Source of the DNA: Arthrobacter sp. ok362
Lineage (GTDB): Bacteria > Actinomycetota > Actinomycetes > Actinomycetales > Micrococcaceae
Length of the DNA stretch: 64,000 bases
Direction: 5' to 3'
Assembly: GCF_900102785.1 (NCBI RefSeq)
Contig: NZ_FNGC01000015.1
Location: 1-64,000, forward strand
Numbering within the stretch: position 1 is the stretch's first letter; the number at the start of each line of letters is the position of its first letter. The notes beneath the pieces were generated by a model. It ran no database searches, was not told where the DNA came from, and saw only the letters and a list, made by a program, of their open reading frames with translations. This document shows, piece after piece, positions 8,601 through 16,133 of this stretch. Made by a program: the position numbers and the translations under genes.

Positions 8601-8690
8601 GAGCCCCTCCAGTTCCCGGGCCGCCAGGAACCGCTCGCCCTTGTCGAGATCACTGAAGCCGGCGGCAATGAGGCGTCGTGCCAGGCTCAT
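5679..8690 (-). CDS. glnE: bifunctional glutamine synthetase adenylyltransferase/deadenylase
   Basis: 1003 residues, full length for GlnE. Two nucleotidyltransferase domains are visible, each with the G-x-G-x-x-G-x-R-E-x-x-Y-x-S-D-x-D signature: GMGKCGARELNYISDVD near residue 212 and AMGRQGGREIGYGSDAD near residue 718. The N-terminal copy removes and the C-terminal copy adds AMP on GlnA (Tyr402 of the glnA product). Other family hallmarks are LGRGGLRDVEF and LGRGGLSDVEW after each domain. The gene starts 9 nt after the stop of the second glutamine synthetase and is probably co-transcribed with it, as in M. tuberculosis (Rv2222c-Rv2221c). Confidence 0.97.
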   Translation of the reverse strand: MSLARRLIAAGFSDLDKGERFLAARELEGLDQDALFTGLQLAANPDTALQSLVRLIEKHPELRKLAVADPESSEPLYRVLGASEALGEFLIRHPEHLDAFEVRVSPEPLAADAVALRARLLQSVRADPTSARPVAALSGQVAYAALRTAYRRGLVELAIKDLCAADPLDFMPAAGAELADLAGAALEAALAVSRAEAAEKFDAAEVADVGLAVIGMGKCGARELNYISDVDVIYVIDSGALEETLATTIGTVLASGISRAIMSTSREPGLWEVDANLRPEGKSGPLVRTLASHESYYARWAESWEFQALLKARTIAGDTALGARYEAAVMPLIWSSAGREGFVESVRAMRRRVTEHIPADEEQRQIKLGRGGLRDVEFTVQLLQLVHGKSDESLRCRDTTSAIAALSAGGYIGRSDAAEFDRDYRYLRLLEHRIQLFQLRRTHLMPVNEASLRSLAKAVLGPFSAERPKPDALVAAWRKTKRSVRELHERIFYRPVLNTVATLSSEEARLTPEAAQGRLAALGYLDPRGAMRHIEALTGGVSRRAALQRQLLPILLDWLADGVDPDAGLLAFRRVSEALGTTHWYLGMLRDSTAAAERLCHVLANSRLIADLLEVSPESVAWLGTDKELVPLSFKSQWLEITSKMSRHADPESAMRLIRLIRRREILRVAIADSEGLLDQDQVGAALADTDRAAVLGALRVAETIITAEEPLKTHVLVVAMGRQGGREIGYGSDADVMYVHRGLPGVPEEEAQAQALQIVGKLSSLLTQPLKPAILAERVLAVDADLRPEGKSGPMVRSLESYAEYYRRWSLVWEAQALLRARPMAGDDALAEDFVALIDTIRYPESLSDQDVREVRRVKARVEAERLPRGADPARHLKLGRGGLSDVEWLAQLLQLQHAGQHPELRTTSTVEALEAATALELMDAEDTVILLRAWRLASRIRSANVIWTGRSSDLLPSSRRDLEAVARWCGYGQGNAAALEEDYLRLSRRARAVFERVFYGQ

Positions 8691-8699
8691 TGGGGCAGT

Positions 8700-10040
8700 C
8701 TACAGAATGCCGAGATTGCGTTGCAGCTCGTAGGGCGTCACCTGGAGGCGGTAGTCCTGCCATTCTGCACGCTTGTTGCGCAGGAAGTGCTCGAACACCT
8801 GCTCGCCGAGGATCTGCGGCATGAGTTCGGAATCCTCCATGGTCCGGATTGCGTCGTGCAGGCTCGCCGGCAGCGGGTCGTGGCCCATGGCGCGCCGTTC
8901 CGCCGAGCTCAGCGACCAGATGTCGTCCTCCGCCGCCGCCGGGAGTTGGTAGCCCTCCTCGATGCCCTTGAGCCCAGCGCCAAGGAGCACGGCGTAGGCC
9001 AGGTAGGGGTTGGCGGCGGAGTCGATGCCACGGTATTCGATCCGCGCGGACTGGCCCTTGCCGGGCTTGTACAGCGGGACGCGGACCAGCGCGGAGCGGT
9101 TGTTGTGGCCCCAGCTCAGGTAGCTCGGCGCCTCTCCCCCGCCCCAGAGCCGCTTGTAGGAGTTCACGAACTGGTTGGTCACTGCCGTGAATTCGGGTGC
9201 GTGCTTGAGGATGCCGGCAATGAACTGGCGCGCCGTCTCTGAAAGCTGGAACTCTGCGCCGGCCTCGTAGAAGGCGTTGGTGTCTCCTTCAAAGAGCGAG
9301 AAGTGCGTGTGCATGCCGGAGCCCGGGTGGGCGGTGAAGGGCTTGGGCATGAACGTGGCGTAGGCGCCCTGCTGCAGCGCGACTTCCTTGATGACAGTCC
9401 GGAACGTCATGATGTTGTCCGCGGTCTGCAGCGCGTCCGCGTAGCGCAGGTCGATCTCGTTCTGGCCGGGGCCGGCCTCGTGGTGGCTGAATTCCACGGA
9501 GATCCCCACCGATTCGAGCATGGTCACGGCGGTCCGGCGGAAGTCCTGCGCCACGCCGCCCGGGACGTGGTCAAAGTAGCCGCCCTCGTCCACGGGGATG
9601 GGTGATCCGTCCGGGCCAGGCTCCTGGGACTTGAGCAGGTAGAACTCGATCTCGGGGTGGGTGTAGCACGTGAAGCCCATGTCAGCGGCTTTGGACAGGG
9701 TGCGTTTGAGGACGTTGCGCGGATCGGCGGAGGAGGGTTCGCCGTCGGGCGTCAGGATGTCGCAGAACATCCGCGAGGTGGCCTCGGTCTCGCCGCGCCA
9801 CGGCAGGATCTGGAACGTGGCCGGATCCGGCTGGGCGAGCATGTCGGATTCAAAGACGCGGGCCAGGCCCTCGATCGATGATCCGTCGAATCCGAGTCCT
9901 TCCTCGAAGGCGCCTTCCACCTCGGCTGGGGCCAGGGCCACGGACTTGAGCGATCCCACGACGTCGGTGAACCAAAGGCGCACGAACCGCACATCGCGCT
10001 CTTCGATCGTCCGCAGGACAAACTCTTGCTGGCGGTCCAT
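8700..10040 (-). CDS. glnA2: second type I glutamine synthetase (GlnA2-like, non-adenylylatable)
   Basis: 446 residues from the ATG at 10040, which has AGAGG about 7 nt upstream. A start 22 codons further up is possible in frame, but the extra residues are basic and unlike the family. Signatures DGSSIEGL, HPGSGMHTHFSL and ARIEYRGIDSAANPYLAY are present. At the site where adenylylated enzymes have LYELPxEE, this protein reads DIWSLSSAER, so the target tyrosine is missing, as in the GSI-alpha/GlnA2 group. It lies directly upstream of glnE. It may make glutamine under other conditions or act on a related substrate. Confidence 0.92.
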   Translation of the reverse strand: MDRQQEFVLRTIEERDVRFVRLWFTDVVGSLKSVALAPAEVEGAFEEGLGFDGSSIEGLARVFESDMLAQPDPATFQILPWRGETEATSRMFCDILTPDGEPSSADPRNVLKRTLSKAADMGFTCYTHPEIEFYLLKSQEPGPDGSPIPVDEGGYFDHVPGGVAQDFRRTAVTMLESVGISVEFSHHEAGPGQNEIDLRYADALQTADNIMTFRTVIKEVALQQGAYATFMPKPFTAHPGSGMHTHFSLFEGDTNAFYEAGAEFQLSETARQFIAGILKHAPEFTAVTNQFVNSYKRLWGGGEAPSYLSWGHNNRSALVRVPLYKPGKGQSARIEYRGIDSAANPYLAYAVLLGAGLKGIEEGYQLPAAAEDDIWSLSSAERRAMGHDPLPASLHDAIRTMEDSELMPQILGEQVFEHFLRNKRAEWQDYRLQVTPYELQRNLGIL

Positions 10041-10290
10041 ACTGGCCTCTTTCCGGTTCTTCCATCCGCCCCAGGCCCGCCTTTCATGGGCCCCGCGGTT
10101 GCTCACGGTTCACTTTACTAAGCATTCCCACCGATTGCTGAAGCCGGACCCCCGCGTAACACACCGTTAACACAAAGGCGGACGATTTCGCGGCGTACGG
10201 CGGCGCTGCGCTGTCATATGGCCCGCACCTGTGACGTGATTCACTGGCAACGGGGGCGTTCCCCGGTAGCTGCGGCACTTCGTATCGCAT

Positions 10291-10296
10291 TACGCT
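10291..10296 (+). promoter_or_regulatory. -10 box of leaderless panB
   Basis: TACGCT, then 6 nt, then the ATG at 10303. The gap between the divergent glnA2 and panB genes (10041-10302) holds this promoter; I see no GlnR-like box in it. Confidence 0.5.
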
Positions 10297-10302
10297 CGTG
10301 GC

Positions 10303-11229
10303 ATGGCCACACGTAACAGCTCTGATTCCAGCACGCCCGCAGAACTTGCGGCCCCCTACGGTAACGGCCCCGCGGCTTCCGCGGCGGACGGCACGGGGAA
10401 CAGTGCGGGGCCGGCGGATGCGTCCCGGAAACCGGCGGCCAGGATCCGCACGCATCATCTGCACCAGGCCAAGGTCAACGGTGAGCGCTTCGCGATGCTC
10501 ACCGCCTATGACCAGTACACCGCCGAGATTTTTGACCAGGCAGGCATCGAGGTGCTCCTGGTGGGCGATTCGGCCTCCAATAACGTCTTCGGCAACGAGA
10601 CCAGCCTTCCCGTGACGGTGGACGAGCTCCTTCCGCTGTGCCGGGCCGTCGCCCGCTCCGCGCGGCGGGCCCTGGTGGTCGCTGACCTGCCCTTCGGCAG
10701 CTACGAGGTCTCAGCCCAGCAGGCGGTTGCCACCGGCGTGCGGTTCCTCAAAGAGGGCCTGGCTCACGCGGTCAAGATCGAAGGCGGAAAATTCTACGCC
10801 GAGACCGTCCGCGCCATGGTCCAGGCCGGCATCCCCGTCATGGCGCACATTGGCTTCACCCCGCAGAGCGAGCACGCCCTCGGCGGCTACCGCGTCCAGG
10901 GCCGCGGCGATGACGCCCAGCGGTTGATCGACGACGCCGTCGCGCTGGCCGGCGCCGGCGCGTTCTGCGTGCTCATGGAAATGGTCCCGGCCGCCACGGC
11001 GGCCGCGGTGGATGCCGCCGTCGAGGTTCCCACCGTCGGCATCGGCGCCGGCAGCGCCACCACAGGACAGGTCCTGGTGTGGCAGGACATGGCGGGCCTG
11101 CGCGGTGGAAAGATGGCGAAATTCGTCAAGCAGTACGCGGACCTGCGCACCTCGCTCGGCGACGCCGCGAAGGCCTACGGCGAGGACGTGCGATCCGGCC
11201 AGTTCCCCGGCCCGGAGCACTCCTTCTAG
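10303..11229 (+). CDS. panB: 3-methyl-2-oxobutanoate hydroxymethyltransferase
   Basis: 308 residues. PanB transfers a hydroxymethyl group from methylene-tetrahydrofolate to ketoisovalerate, the first committed step of pantothenate (CoA) synthesis. The conserved core begins near residue 48 (RIRTHHLHQAK, then FAMLTAYD); metal ligands lie in LLVGDSASN and VVADLPFGSYE, and VKIEGG and MAHIGFTPQS follow. The first 45 residues are Ser/Ala/Gly-rich and look disordered, longer than usual, but a TACGCT box exactly 6 nt before the ATG at 10303 supports that start. panC and panD are not nearby. Confidence 0.96.
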   Translation: MATRNSSDSSTPAELAAPYGNGPAASAADGTGNSAGPADASRKPAARIRTHHLHQAKVNGERFAMLTAYDQYTAEIFDQAGIEVLLVGDSASNNVFGNETSLPVTVDELLPLCRAVARSARRALVVADLPFGSYEVSAQQAVATGVRFLKEGLAHAVKIEGGKFYAETVRAMVQAGIPVMAHIGFTPQSEHALGGYRVQGRGDDAQRLIDDAVALAGAGAFCVLMEMVPAATAAAVDAAVEVPTVGIGAGSATTGQVLVWQDMAGLRGGKMAKFVKQYADLRTSLGDAAKAYGEDVRSGQFPGPEHSF

Positions 11230-11443
11230 CGGCGCCTGCGGGCCTCGGTCCCTCCGGATCCGGGAAACAGCCCGTCGGCCGGCGCCCCCACCTCATCCTT
11301 CGCGGGCGATGCGTTGCGGCGTCAGTGCGGGCAGGCTGACCATTAAGGTCTGCATTAGGACCTCAAGATGTTCCGCCGGCCCGGACGGTTTCATGCGCTA
11401 AGCGTTGGGTCCGGCTCCGGCGGACACGATTCGAGGAGTATCG

Positions 11444-11833
11444 ATGAACACGAATAGCTTCTGGGACGTCCTGCTGTGGAGTTTCTGGTTCTTCATCTGG
11501 ATCGCCGCGCTGATGGTGTGGTTCCGCTGCCTGATGGACTTGTTCGGCGACCACACGCTCAGCGGCTGGGGCAAGGCCGGCTGGGTTATTTTGCTGATCT
11601 TCGTTCCCTGGCTCGGCGCCCTCATCTACCTGATCGCCCGGGGCCGCAGCATGGGCGAACGTCAGATGAAGGCACTGGCCGAGCAGCAGGCTGCCCAGCA
11701 GGAGTACATCAAGCAGGCCGCGGGCACGACGTCCAGTCCCGCCGGCCAGATCGCCGATGCCAGGGCGCTCCTCGATTCCGGAGCCATCAACCAGACCGAG
11801 TTTGATTCCCTGAAGGCAAAGGCCTTGGCCTGA
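11444..11833 (+). CDS. SHOCT/PLDc_N-type small membrane protein
   Basis: 129 residues. Two hydrophobic helices (about 8-26 and 45-65, around WVILLIFVPWLGALIYLI) match the N-terminal membrane part of PLDc_N proteins, followed by a Gln/Lys-rich helical linker and a C-terminal SHOCT motif (IADARALLDSGAINQTEF). SHOCT modules occur on many bacterial membrane proteins and are thought to mediate oligomerisation. The start at 11444 is set by GAGGAG 6-8 nt upstream. The MBL gene follows after 21 nt and may share its transcript. The 214 bp between panB and this gene hold nothing I recognise. Confidence 0.85.
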   Translation: MNTNSFWDVLLWSFWFFIWIAALMVWFRCLMDLFGDHTLSGWGKAGWVILLIFVPWLGALIYLIARGRSMGERQMKALAEQQAAQQEYIKQAAGTTSSPAGQIADARALLDSGAINQTEFDSLKAKALA

Positions 11834-11854
11834 CGCGACAAGGCTGCGCCCGGC

Positions 11855-12616
11855 ATGAGAATCACCTGGCTTGGTCACTCCACGGTGGTTCTGGATCTCG
11901 ACGGCGTTCGGGTCCTGACCGATCCGTTGCTTCGTCCCCATGCCGGGCTGCTGCGGCGTCTGGCACCGCGGCCGGACCCGGCGTCGTGGAGCCGGCCGGA
12001 CGTGGTGCTCCTCTCCCACCTGCACCACGACCACGCCGAGTTGCGCTCCCTGCGCATGCTGCGCGGGGCAGCGCTGATGAGCGCTCCGGCGAACGCTGCC
12101 TGGTTGCGTCGCCGAAAGCTGATGCACACAGTTCCCTTGGGCGACGACTGGACCCCGGCAGGCAGCGGGGTCCAGGTCCGCCAGGTCCCGGCCGAGCACC
12201 GTAGCCGCCCCATGCCGCACCGTCCCAACGACGCCAATGGCCAGCTCGTGCGGGGCCCATCGGGCATCGTCTGGATCGCCGGTGACACGGGGTTGTTTCC
12301 GGAGATGGCCGCGATCCCGGCCATGGCGGGAGGGCCTATCGATGTCGCCCTGGTGCCGGTCTGGGGGTGGGGACCGAGGCTCTCGGCGGGACACCTGTCT
12401 CCGGAGAGCGCCGCCCGGGCCGTCGCGATGAGCGGCGCGCGATTCGCCGTACCGGTGCACTGGGGAACGCTGCACCCCCCATTCGTCACACACTTTGCCC
12501 GCAGCTGGTTCGAGCAGCCTGGGCACCGGTTTGCCGACGCGGTGGCGGAGCAGGCCCCTGGCTGCACGGCAATCGTCCTCGCTCCCGGCCAGTCCTGGGT
12601 GGCGCCGCCCGCGTAA
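11855..12616 (+). CDS. MBL-fold metal-dependent hydrolase (UlaG-like)
   Basis: 253 residues. The protein starts with MRITWLGHSTVVLDLDG and carries HLHHDH at 55-60, the metal motif of the UlaG/NAPE-PLD-like branch, then WIAGDTGLF (second aspartate ligand) and FAVPVHWGTLHP near the C-terminus. The family includes lactonases and phosphodiesterases, so a precise substrate is not assignable. It follows the SHOCT gene by 21 nt and converges on the phosphatase-like gene. Confidence 0.88.
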   Translation: MRITWLGHSTVVLDLDGVRVLTDPLLRPHAGLLRRLAPRPDPASWSRPDVVLLSHLHHDHAELRSLRMLRGAALMSAPANAAWLRRRKLMHTVPLGDDWTPAGSGVQVRQVPAEHRSRPMPHRPNDANGQLVRGPSGIVWIAGDTGLFPEMAAIPAMAGGPIDVALVPVWGWGPRLSAGHLSPESAARAVAMSGARFAVPVHWGTLHPPFVTHFARSWFEQPGHRFADAVAEQAPGCTAIVLAPGQSWVAPPA

Positions 12617-12627
12617 GTCACTCTCAA

Positions 12628-12659
12628 CCCAATCGCTCAACCACCCAATCGCTCAACCG
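12628..12659. repeat. two tandem 16-bp repeats at the end of the phosphatase-like gene
   Basis: CCCAATCGCTCAACCA (12628-12643) and CCCAATCGCTCAACCG (12644-12659) are adjacent and differ only at the last base. The second copy contains the minus-strand TGA stop of the phosphatase-like gene. Confidence 0.8.
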
Positions 12660-14683
12660 CGGGACGCCGTCGTGGCTCGCTGGCCGCAGGACTCGAGCAT
12701 CGCCACCAGCACCCGGTGGAGTTCTCCGGCGCCTTCGATCCGCTCGGGCAGCCCCACCATGAGGTCGGTCGGGCCGATCAGCACGGCGCGGTCCTGCCAA
12801 CCGCCGAGGCCCCCGTGGGAGCCGACGAGGCCTTCAAACGCTGAGACGTCGTCGGTGACGGGATCGACCGTGCTGTTGACGTATAGATCCGGCGCCTCCG
12901 GGTGCAGCAGCGCACGGGCGAGCAGCCGCGCCGCGTGGGACCCGAAGCTGGCCAGCGGATCGGTGCCTTCAACCGCCCCGCTTGCGATGTTGAGGCGCCC
13001 ACCGCTTCCGATCGCCCACGCCCGGCCCTCTTCATCAATGCCCGCGACAAACCCGACGCCGGGATGGCTTGCCAGGCCGGGGATCAGGGCTGGCCACTGG
13101 CTCTCGAGCGCTTGGAGCGTCAAGCGCCGGTCACCCCGCACGTAGACCAGGCCCAGATTGCCTGAGCCCAACACGACCACCGGATCCTCGGCGTCACCGG
13201 GAGCCGACGTCTGCTGTGCCTTGGTCAGCACCTTGTCGGCACGGCCGGCCAGTTTCCCGGTCATCCCGCCAGTCGAGATGTCGCCGGCGATGGAGTCCGC
13301 GCGCCCGAGCCCTTCGACGGACGCGTCCACGTTCTGAACGTTTTCGTTCATGAGTTCCGCGCACAGATCGCCGAGCGTCTGGCCATACCGGTCGGCGAAC
13401 GGGGTGCCTTGGGACTGGCCGTGGTCCGAAAGCACCACCAGCCGATAGCGGCGCGGCGCGGACCCGGCGAGCTGGGCCAAGGATCCGAGCGTGCGGTCCA
13501 GGCCATCCAGGGCGGCGAGCGATTCGGGCCGGAACATGCCTGCGTGGTGGGCGATCTCGTCGTAGTCAACGTAGTCGACATAGATGCTTTTCGTGCCACG
13601 ACGCAGCTCCTCCGCCACCAAGGCCGTGTTCAGGTCCCGCAGCAGGCCGTTGGTGACTGCTCGCAGCAGGGCGAAGGTCCAGTCTCGATGCACACGCGGG
13701 TTGAGGTCGCGCTTGACCTGCCTCCGGGCCTGCCAACGCTCCTTGAGGATCTCCCCGACTGTCCGCGTGAAGCTGCGCATGAATCCGTTCGGCGAAGCGA
13801 AAAACCAAGCGAACGCACGACGGGTTTCGGTGGAGCCGCGCCGGACCTCCACCCGGCTCATCGTCAATAGCGATCGGGGCGCGTCACCGGTGAACAGGTT
13901 CGAAATGGAGACGCCGTCGTCGCAGAGCAGGCCTTGGCCCGTGCTGTGCCTTTCCTCGATCACCCGGGCGTCTGCCGGACGGTTGGCCACCAGGACCCGT
14001 TTGAGCTCACGGTCATACCACCGGAAGGCAGGGATCCCGTCTACGGTGCCGTGCAGAATACCCAGCTGGCTCGCCGGCGTGGTGCATGGCAACTGCGGAG
14101 TCCATTCACGGAACTGGTAATCCCCCGAAGTCAGCCAGCGCCGGATATGGGGTAGTGCCCCGGACTGCACCGCCCACTGCAGCACCGGGAAGGGGACGCC
14201 GTCGAGCTGCACGAACAGGACGCCATCAACCTCCGGATCGGTCACCGTTTCCTGCCGGCGTGCCCTTCCGGCCAGCGAGGTGATGAGTCCGTCATCAGTT
14301 CCGGCCGTGGTAGCCCACGAGATGAGCGTGCCTACGACGGCACTGACCCAGGTTGCGACAAAAGCGGTCCATGCCGTCGACTCGATGCCGGGCACCAGGC
14401 GGATGGCGACATACATGATCAGGGCCTGCCCGATCAGAGCGATAAGAAGCACCGCCAGCCAGCCCACCCTGGCGGAGATCTCGACCAGCGCGGGGCGGAG
14501 GACCAGACCCACGATGCCGGCCACCGCTGCAACGGCGGCGTAAGCCCACCAACTCGTTGCTGAGAACCCCGGCAGCAGTTCGCCGGTGATAATGAGGGCC
14601 ACAGTCGAGGCAGCCCAGGCAACGGCCAGCCTGGCCAGGTCGGTGACTCGGGCACCGCGGGTGGGGACAACGCTCGTCGGCAT
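12653..14683 (-). CDS. holin-like/alkaline phosphatase superfamily membrane protein
   Basis: 676 residues from the ATG at 14683. Four hydrophobic helices occupy about the first 130 residues (a holin-like membrane module), followed by a large domain of the alkaline phosphatase/phosphodiesterase superfamily. Its metal-site pattern includes VLFVQLDGVPFPVL, the central TTPASQLGILHG segment (Ser/Thr nucleophile region) and VVLSDHGQSQGTPF, with HGGLGG near the C-terminus. Actinobacterial proteins of this build are usually annotated as phage holin family proteins although nothing here is phage. A likely role is hydrolysis of a phosphodiester in the envelope; this is inference. A weak -10 (CATACT) sits 6 nt before the start. 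Confidence 0.85.
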   Translation of the reverse strand: MPTSVVPTRGARVTDLARLAVAWAASTVALIITGELLPGFSATSWWAYAAVAAVAGIVGLVLRPALVEISARVGWLAVLLIALIGQALIMYVAIRLVPGIESTAWTAFVATWVSAVVGTLISWATTAGTDDGLITSLAGRARRQETVTDPEVDGVLFVQLDGVPFPVLQWAVQSGALPHIRRWLTSGDYQFREWTPQLPCTTPASQLGILHGTVDGIPAFRWYDRELKRVLVANRPADARVIEERHSTGQGLLCDDGVSISNLFTGDAPRSLLTMSRVEVRRGSTETRRAFAWFFASPNGFMRSFTRTVGEILKERWQARRQVKRDLNPRVHRDWTFALLRAVTNGLLRDLNTALVAEELRRGTKSIYVDYVDYDEIAHHAGMFRPESLAALDGLDRTLGSLAQLAGSAPRRYRLVVLSDHGQSQGTPFADRYGQTLGDLCAELMNENVQNVDASVEGLGRADSIAGDISTGGMTGKLAGRADKVLTKAQQTSAPGDAEDPVVVLGSGNLGLVYVRGDRRLTLQALESQWPALIPGLASHPGVGFVAGIDEEGRAWAIGSGGRLNIASGAVEGTDPLASFGSHAARLLARALLHPEAPDLYVNSTVDPVTDDVSAFEGLVGSHGGLGGWQDRAVLIGPTDLMVGLPERIEGAGELHRVLVAMLESCGQRATTASRG

Positions 14684-14689
14684 TTTCTC

Positions 14690-14695
14690 AGTATG
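14690..14695 (-). promoter_or_regulatory. weak -10 box of the leaderless phosphatase-like gene
   Basis: Minus-strand CATACT, 6 nt, then the ATG at 14683. It matches four of six consensus bases, and supports this ATG over one 39 codons further upstream. Confidence 0.35.
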
Positions 14696-14824
14696 GCTGT
14701 CCGTAACCGGCTGGCACTCACCCGCACAGGGTGAGAATGACAGTGAGAAGATCAGTCCCCGTGCGGGGTGTCCGGTCCGCGATTGCCAGGAGATGCCCAC
14801 ACTGGCGCGGCAGGCGGAACGGGC

Positions 14825-14989
14825 CTAGTCGTCCTCGTCCTTTTCCCACGCCTCGTTACGCGCCTTGACCTTTTCCAGGGCGTGTTCGGCTTCCTCGCGG
14901 GTCTTATACGGTCCGATCAACTGACTCCAGTCGGACATCGCGTCTTCCTCGATCTCGTGAGTGTTGACGTTGTACCAGTATTCGGGCAT
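14825..14989 (-). CDS. small conserved actinobacterial protein (SPOR-like annotation)
   Basis: 54 residues: begins MPEYWYNVNTHEIEEDAMSD, then WSQLIGPYKTREEAEHALEK, and ends in an acidic tail. Very short acidic proteins of this pattern, with a W-x-x-x-GPY-x-T-x-x-EA core, are conserved in actinobacteria and often labelled SPOR domain-containing; they are found next to map, as here. The GPYKTREEAEHAL stretch resembles the second half of a SPOR repeat, but it is too short to be a full peptidoglycan-binding domain. GGAACC lies just before the ATG. Function unknown. Confidence 0.75.
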   Translation of the reverse strand: MPEYWYNVNTHEIEEDAMSDWSQLIGPYKTREEAEHALEKVKARNEAWEKDEDD

Positions 14990-15052
14990 CGGGGTTCCTT
15001 CACTGTTTGTCCGGCCGTTTTCCTGCGGTTTTTCCTGCTGTTTCCGGATGTA

Positions 15053-15129
15053 TTTTCCGGGCCCTCTTTTCCGGCTCGGTTTTCCGGGCTCTGTTTTCCG
15101 GCTCTGTTTTCCGGCTCGGTTTTCCGGGC
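15053..15129. repeat. six tandem 13-14 bp repeats upstream of map
   Basis: Units begin at 15053, 15067, 15080, 15094, 15107 and 15120, each starting TTTTCCGG and continuing GCTCGG, GGCTCTG or a close variant. The array ends 16 bp before the -10 box of map, so it occupies the -35 region. A further degenerate copy is visible at about 15040. It reads CCGGAAAA on the other strand. Confidence 0.85.
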
Positions 15130-15145
15130 AAAGCCCAGCAGCTTA

Positions 15146-15151
15146 TATGAT
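15146..15151 (+). promoter_or_regulatory. -10 box of leaderless map
   Basis: TATGAT, then CAATCT (6 nt), then the ATG at 15158. This is the clearest leaderless start in the window; no ribosome site precedes the ATG. Confidence 0.6.
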
Positions 15152-15157
15152 CAATCT

Positions 15158-16036
15158 ATGCCTTCTCTAGCCTCAACTGCACCCATCGGCACGCTTGTCC
15201 CGGGGACAGTGAGCCCGCAGCTTCCCGTACCGCCGTCCATCCCGCGTCCGGAATATGTGGGCAAGCCGGCTCCGGCAAAGTTCACAGGCTCAGAGGTCAA
15301 GTCGGCGGAGATCATTGAAAAGATCCGGATCGCCTCCAAAATAGCTGCCCAGGCCATCGTGGAGGTCGGCAACCACATCGAACCAGGCGTCACCACCGAC
15401 CATCTGGACCGGGTAGGCCACGAGTACCTGCTGGACCACAACGCGTACCCTTCCACCCTCGGATACCGGGGCTTTCCGAAGTCCCTGTGTTCCTCCCTCA
15501 ACGAGGTCATCTGCCACGGGATCCCGGACAACACGGTGGTCCAGGACGGCGACATCCTCAACATCGACATCACGGCCTTCGTCGGCGGCGTTCATGGCGA
15601 CACGAACTACACGTTCCTGGTCGGTGATGTCGACGAGGAATCCCGCCTCCTCGTCGAGCGCACCCGGGAATCGCTGAACCGCGCTATCCGGGCCGTAGCT
15701 CCGGGACGGGAAATCAACGTGATCGGCCGGACCATTGAGTCCTATGCCAAGCGCTTCGGCTACGGCGTGGTCCGCGACTTTACCGGACACGGAGTCGGCG
15801 AAGCTTTCCACACCGGGCTGATCATTCCGCACTACGACGCCGCGCCCGCATACAACACCACCATGGAAACCGGTATGGTGTTCACGATCGAGCCAATGCT
15901 GACCCTGGGAACCGTTGACTGGGACATGTGGGCCGATGAATGGACCGTCGTGACCCGCGACCGGAAGCGCACTGCCCAGTTCGAGCACACCTTGCTCGTC
16001 ACGGAGTCCGGCGCCGAGGTCCTCACGCTGCCCTGA
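15158..16036 (+). CDS. map: type I methionine aminopeptidase
   Basis: 292 residues. Removes the initiator methionine from nascent proteins. The five metal ligands of the pita-bread fold are in place: the two aspartates of DGDILNIDITAFVGG and GVHGDTNYTF, the histidine of GHGVGEAFHTG, and the glutamates of FTIEPML and TAQFEHTLLV. About 40 residues precede the catalytic core, including PxxPRPEYVGKP, the N-terminal extension typical of actinobacterial MAP1c enzymes. A leaderless start fits the TATGAT box 6 nt before the ATG. It is 97 nt upstream of ppgK. Confidence 0.96.
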   Translation: MPSLASTAPIGTLVPGTVSPQLPVPPSIPRPEYVGKPAPAKFTGSEVKSAEIIEKIRIASKIAAQAIVEVGNHIEPGVTTDHLDRVGHEYLLDHNAYPSTLGYRGFPKSLCSSLNEVICHGIPDNTVVQDGDILNIDITAFVGGVHGDTNYTFLVGDVDEESRLLVERTRESLNRAIRAVAPGREINVIGRTIESYAKRFGYGVVRDFTGHGVGEAFHTGLIIPHYDAAPAYNTTMETGMVFTIEPMLTLGTVDWDMWADEWTVVTRDRKRTAQFEHTLLVTESGAEVLTLP

Positions 16037-16133
16037 CCGACCGCTCCACATGCTATTTCGCTGAACATCCCGCTCTTTCACCCGCCGGCCCGTCCGGTCA
16101 CCACAGCCCGCCCCTGCCACGAACGGAACGACA

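Noticed and set aside
11230..11443. Promoter or terminator between panB and the SHOCT gene
   Set aside because: Only a weak AGGTC/GACCT inverted repeat is seen (about 11346-11370); no convincing terminator or promoter.
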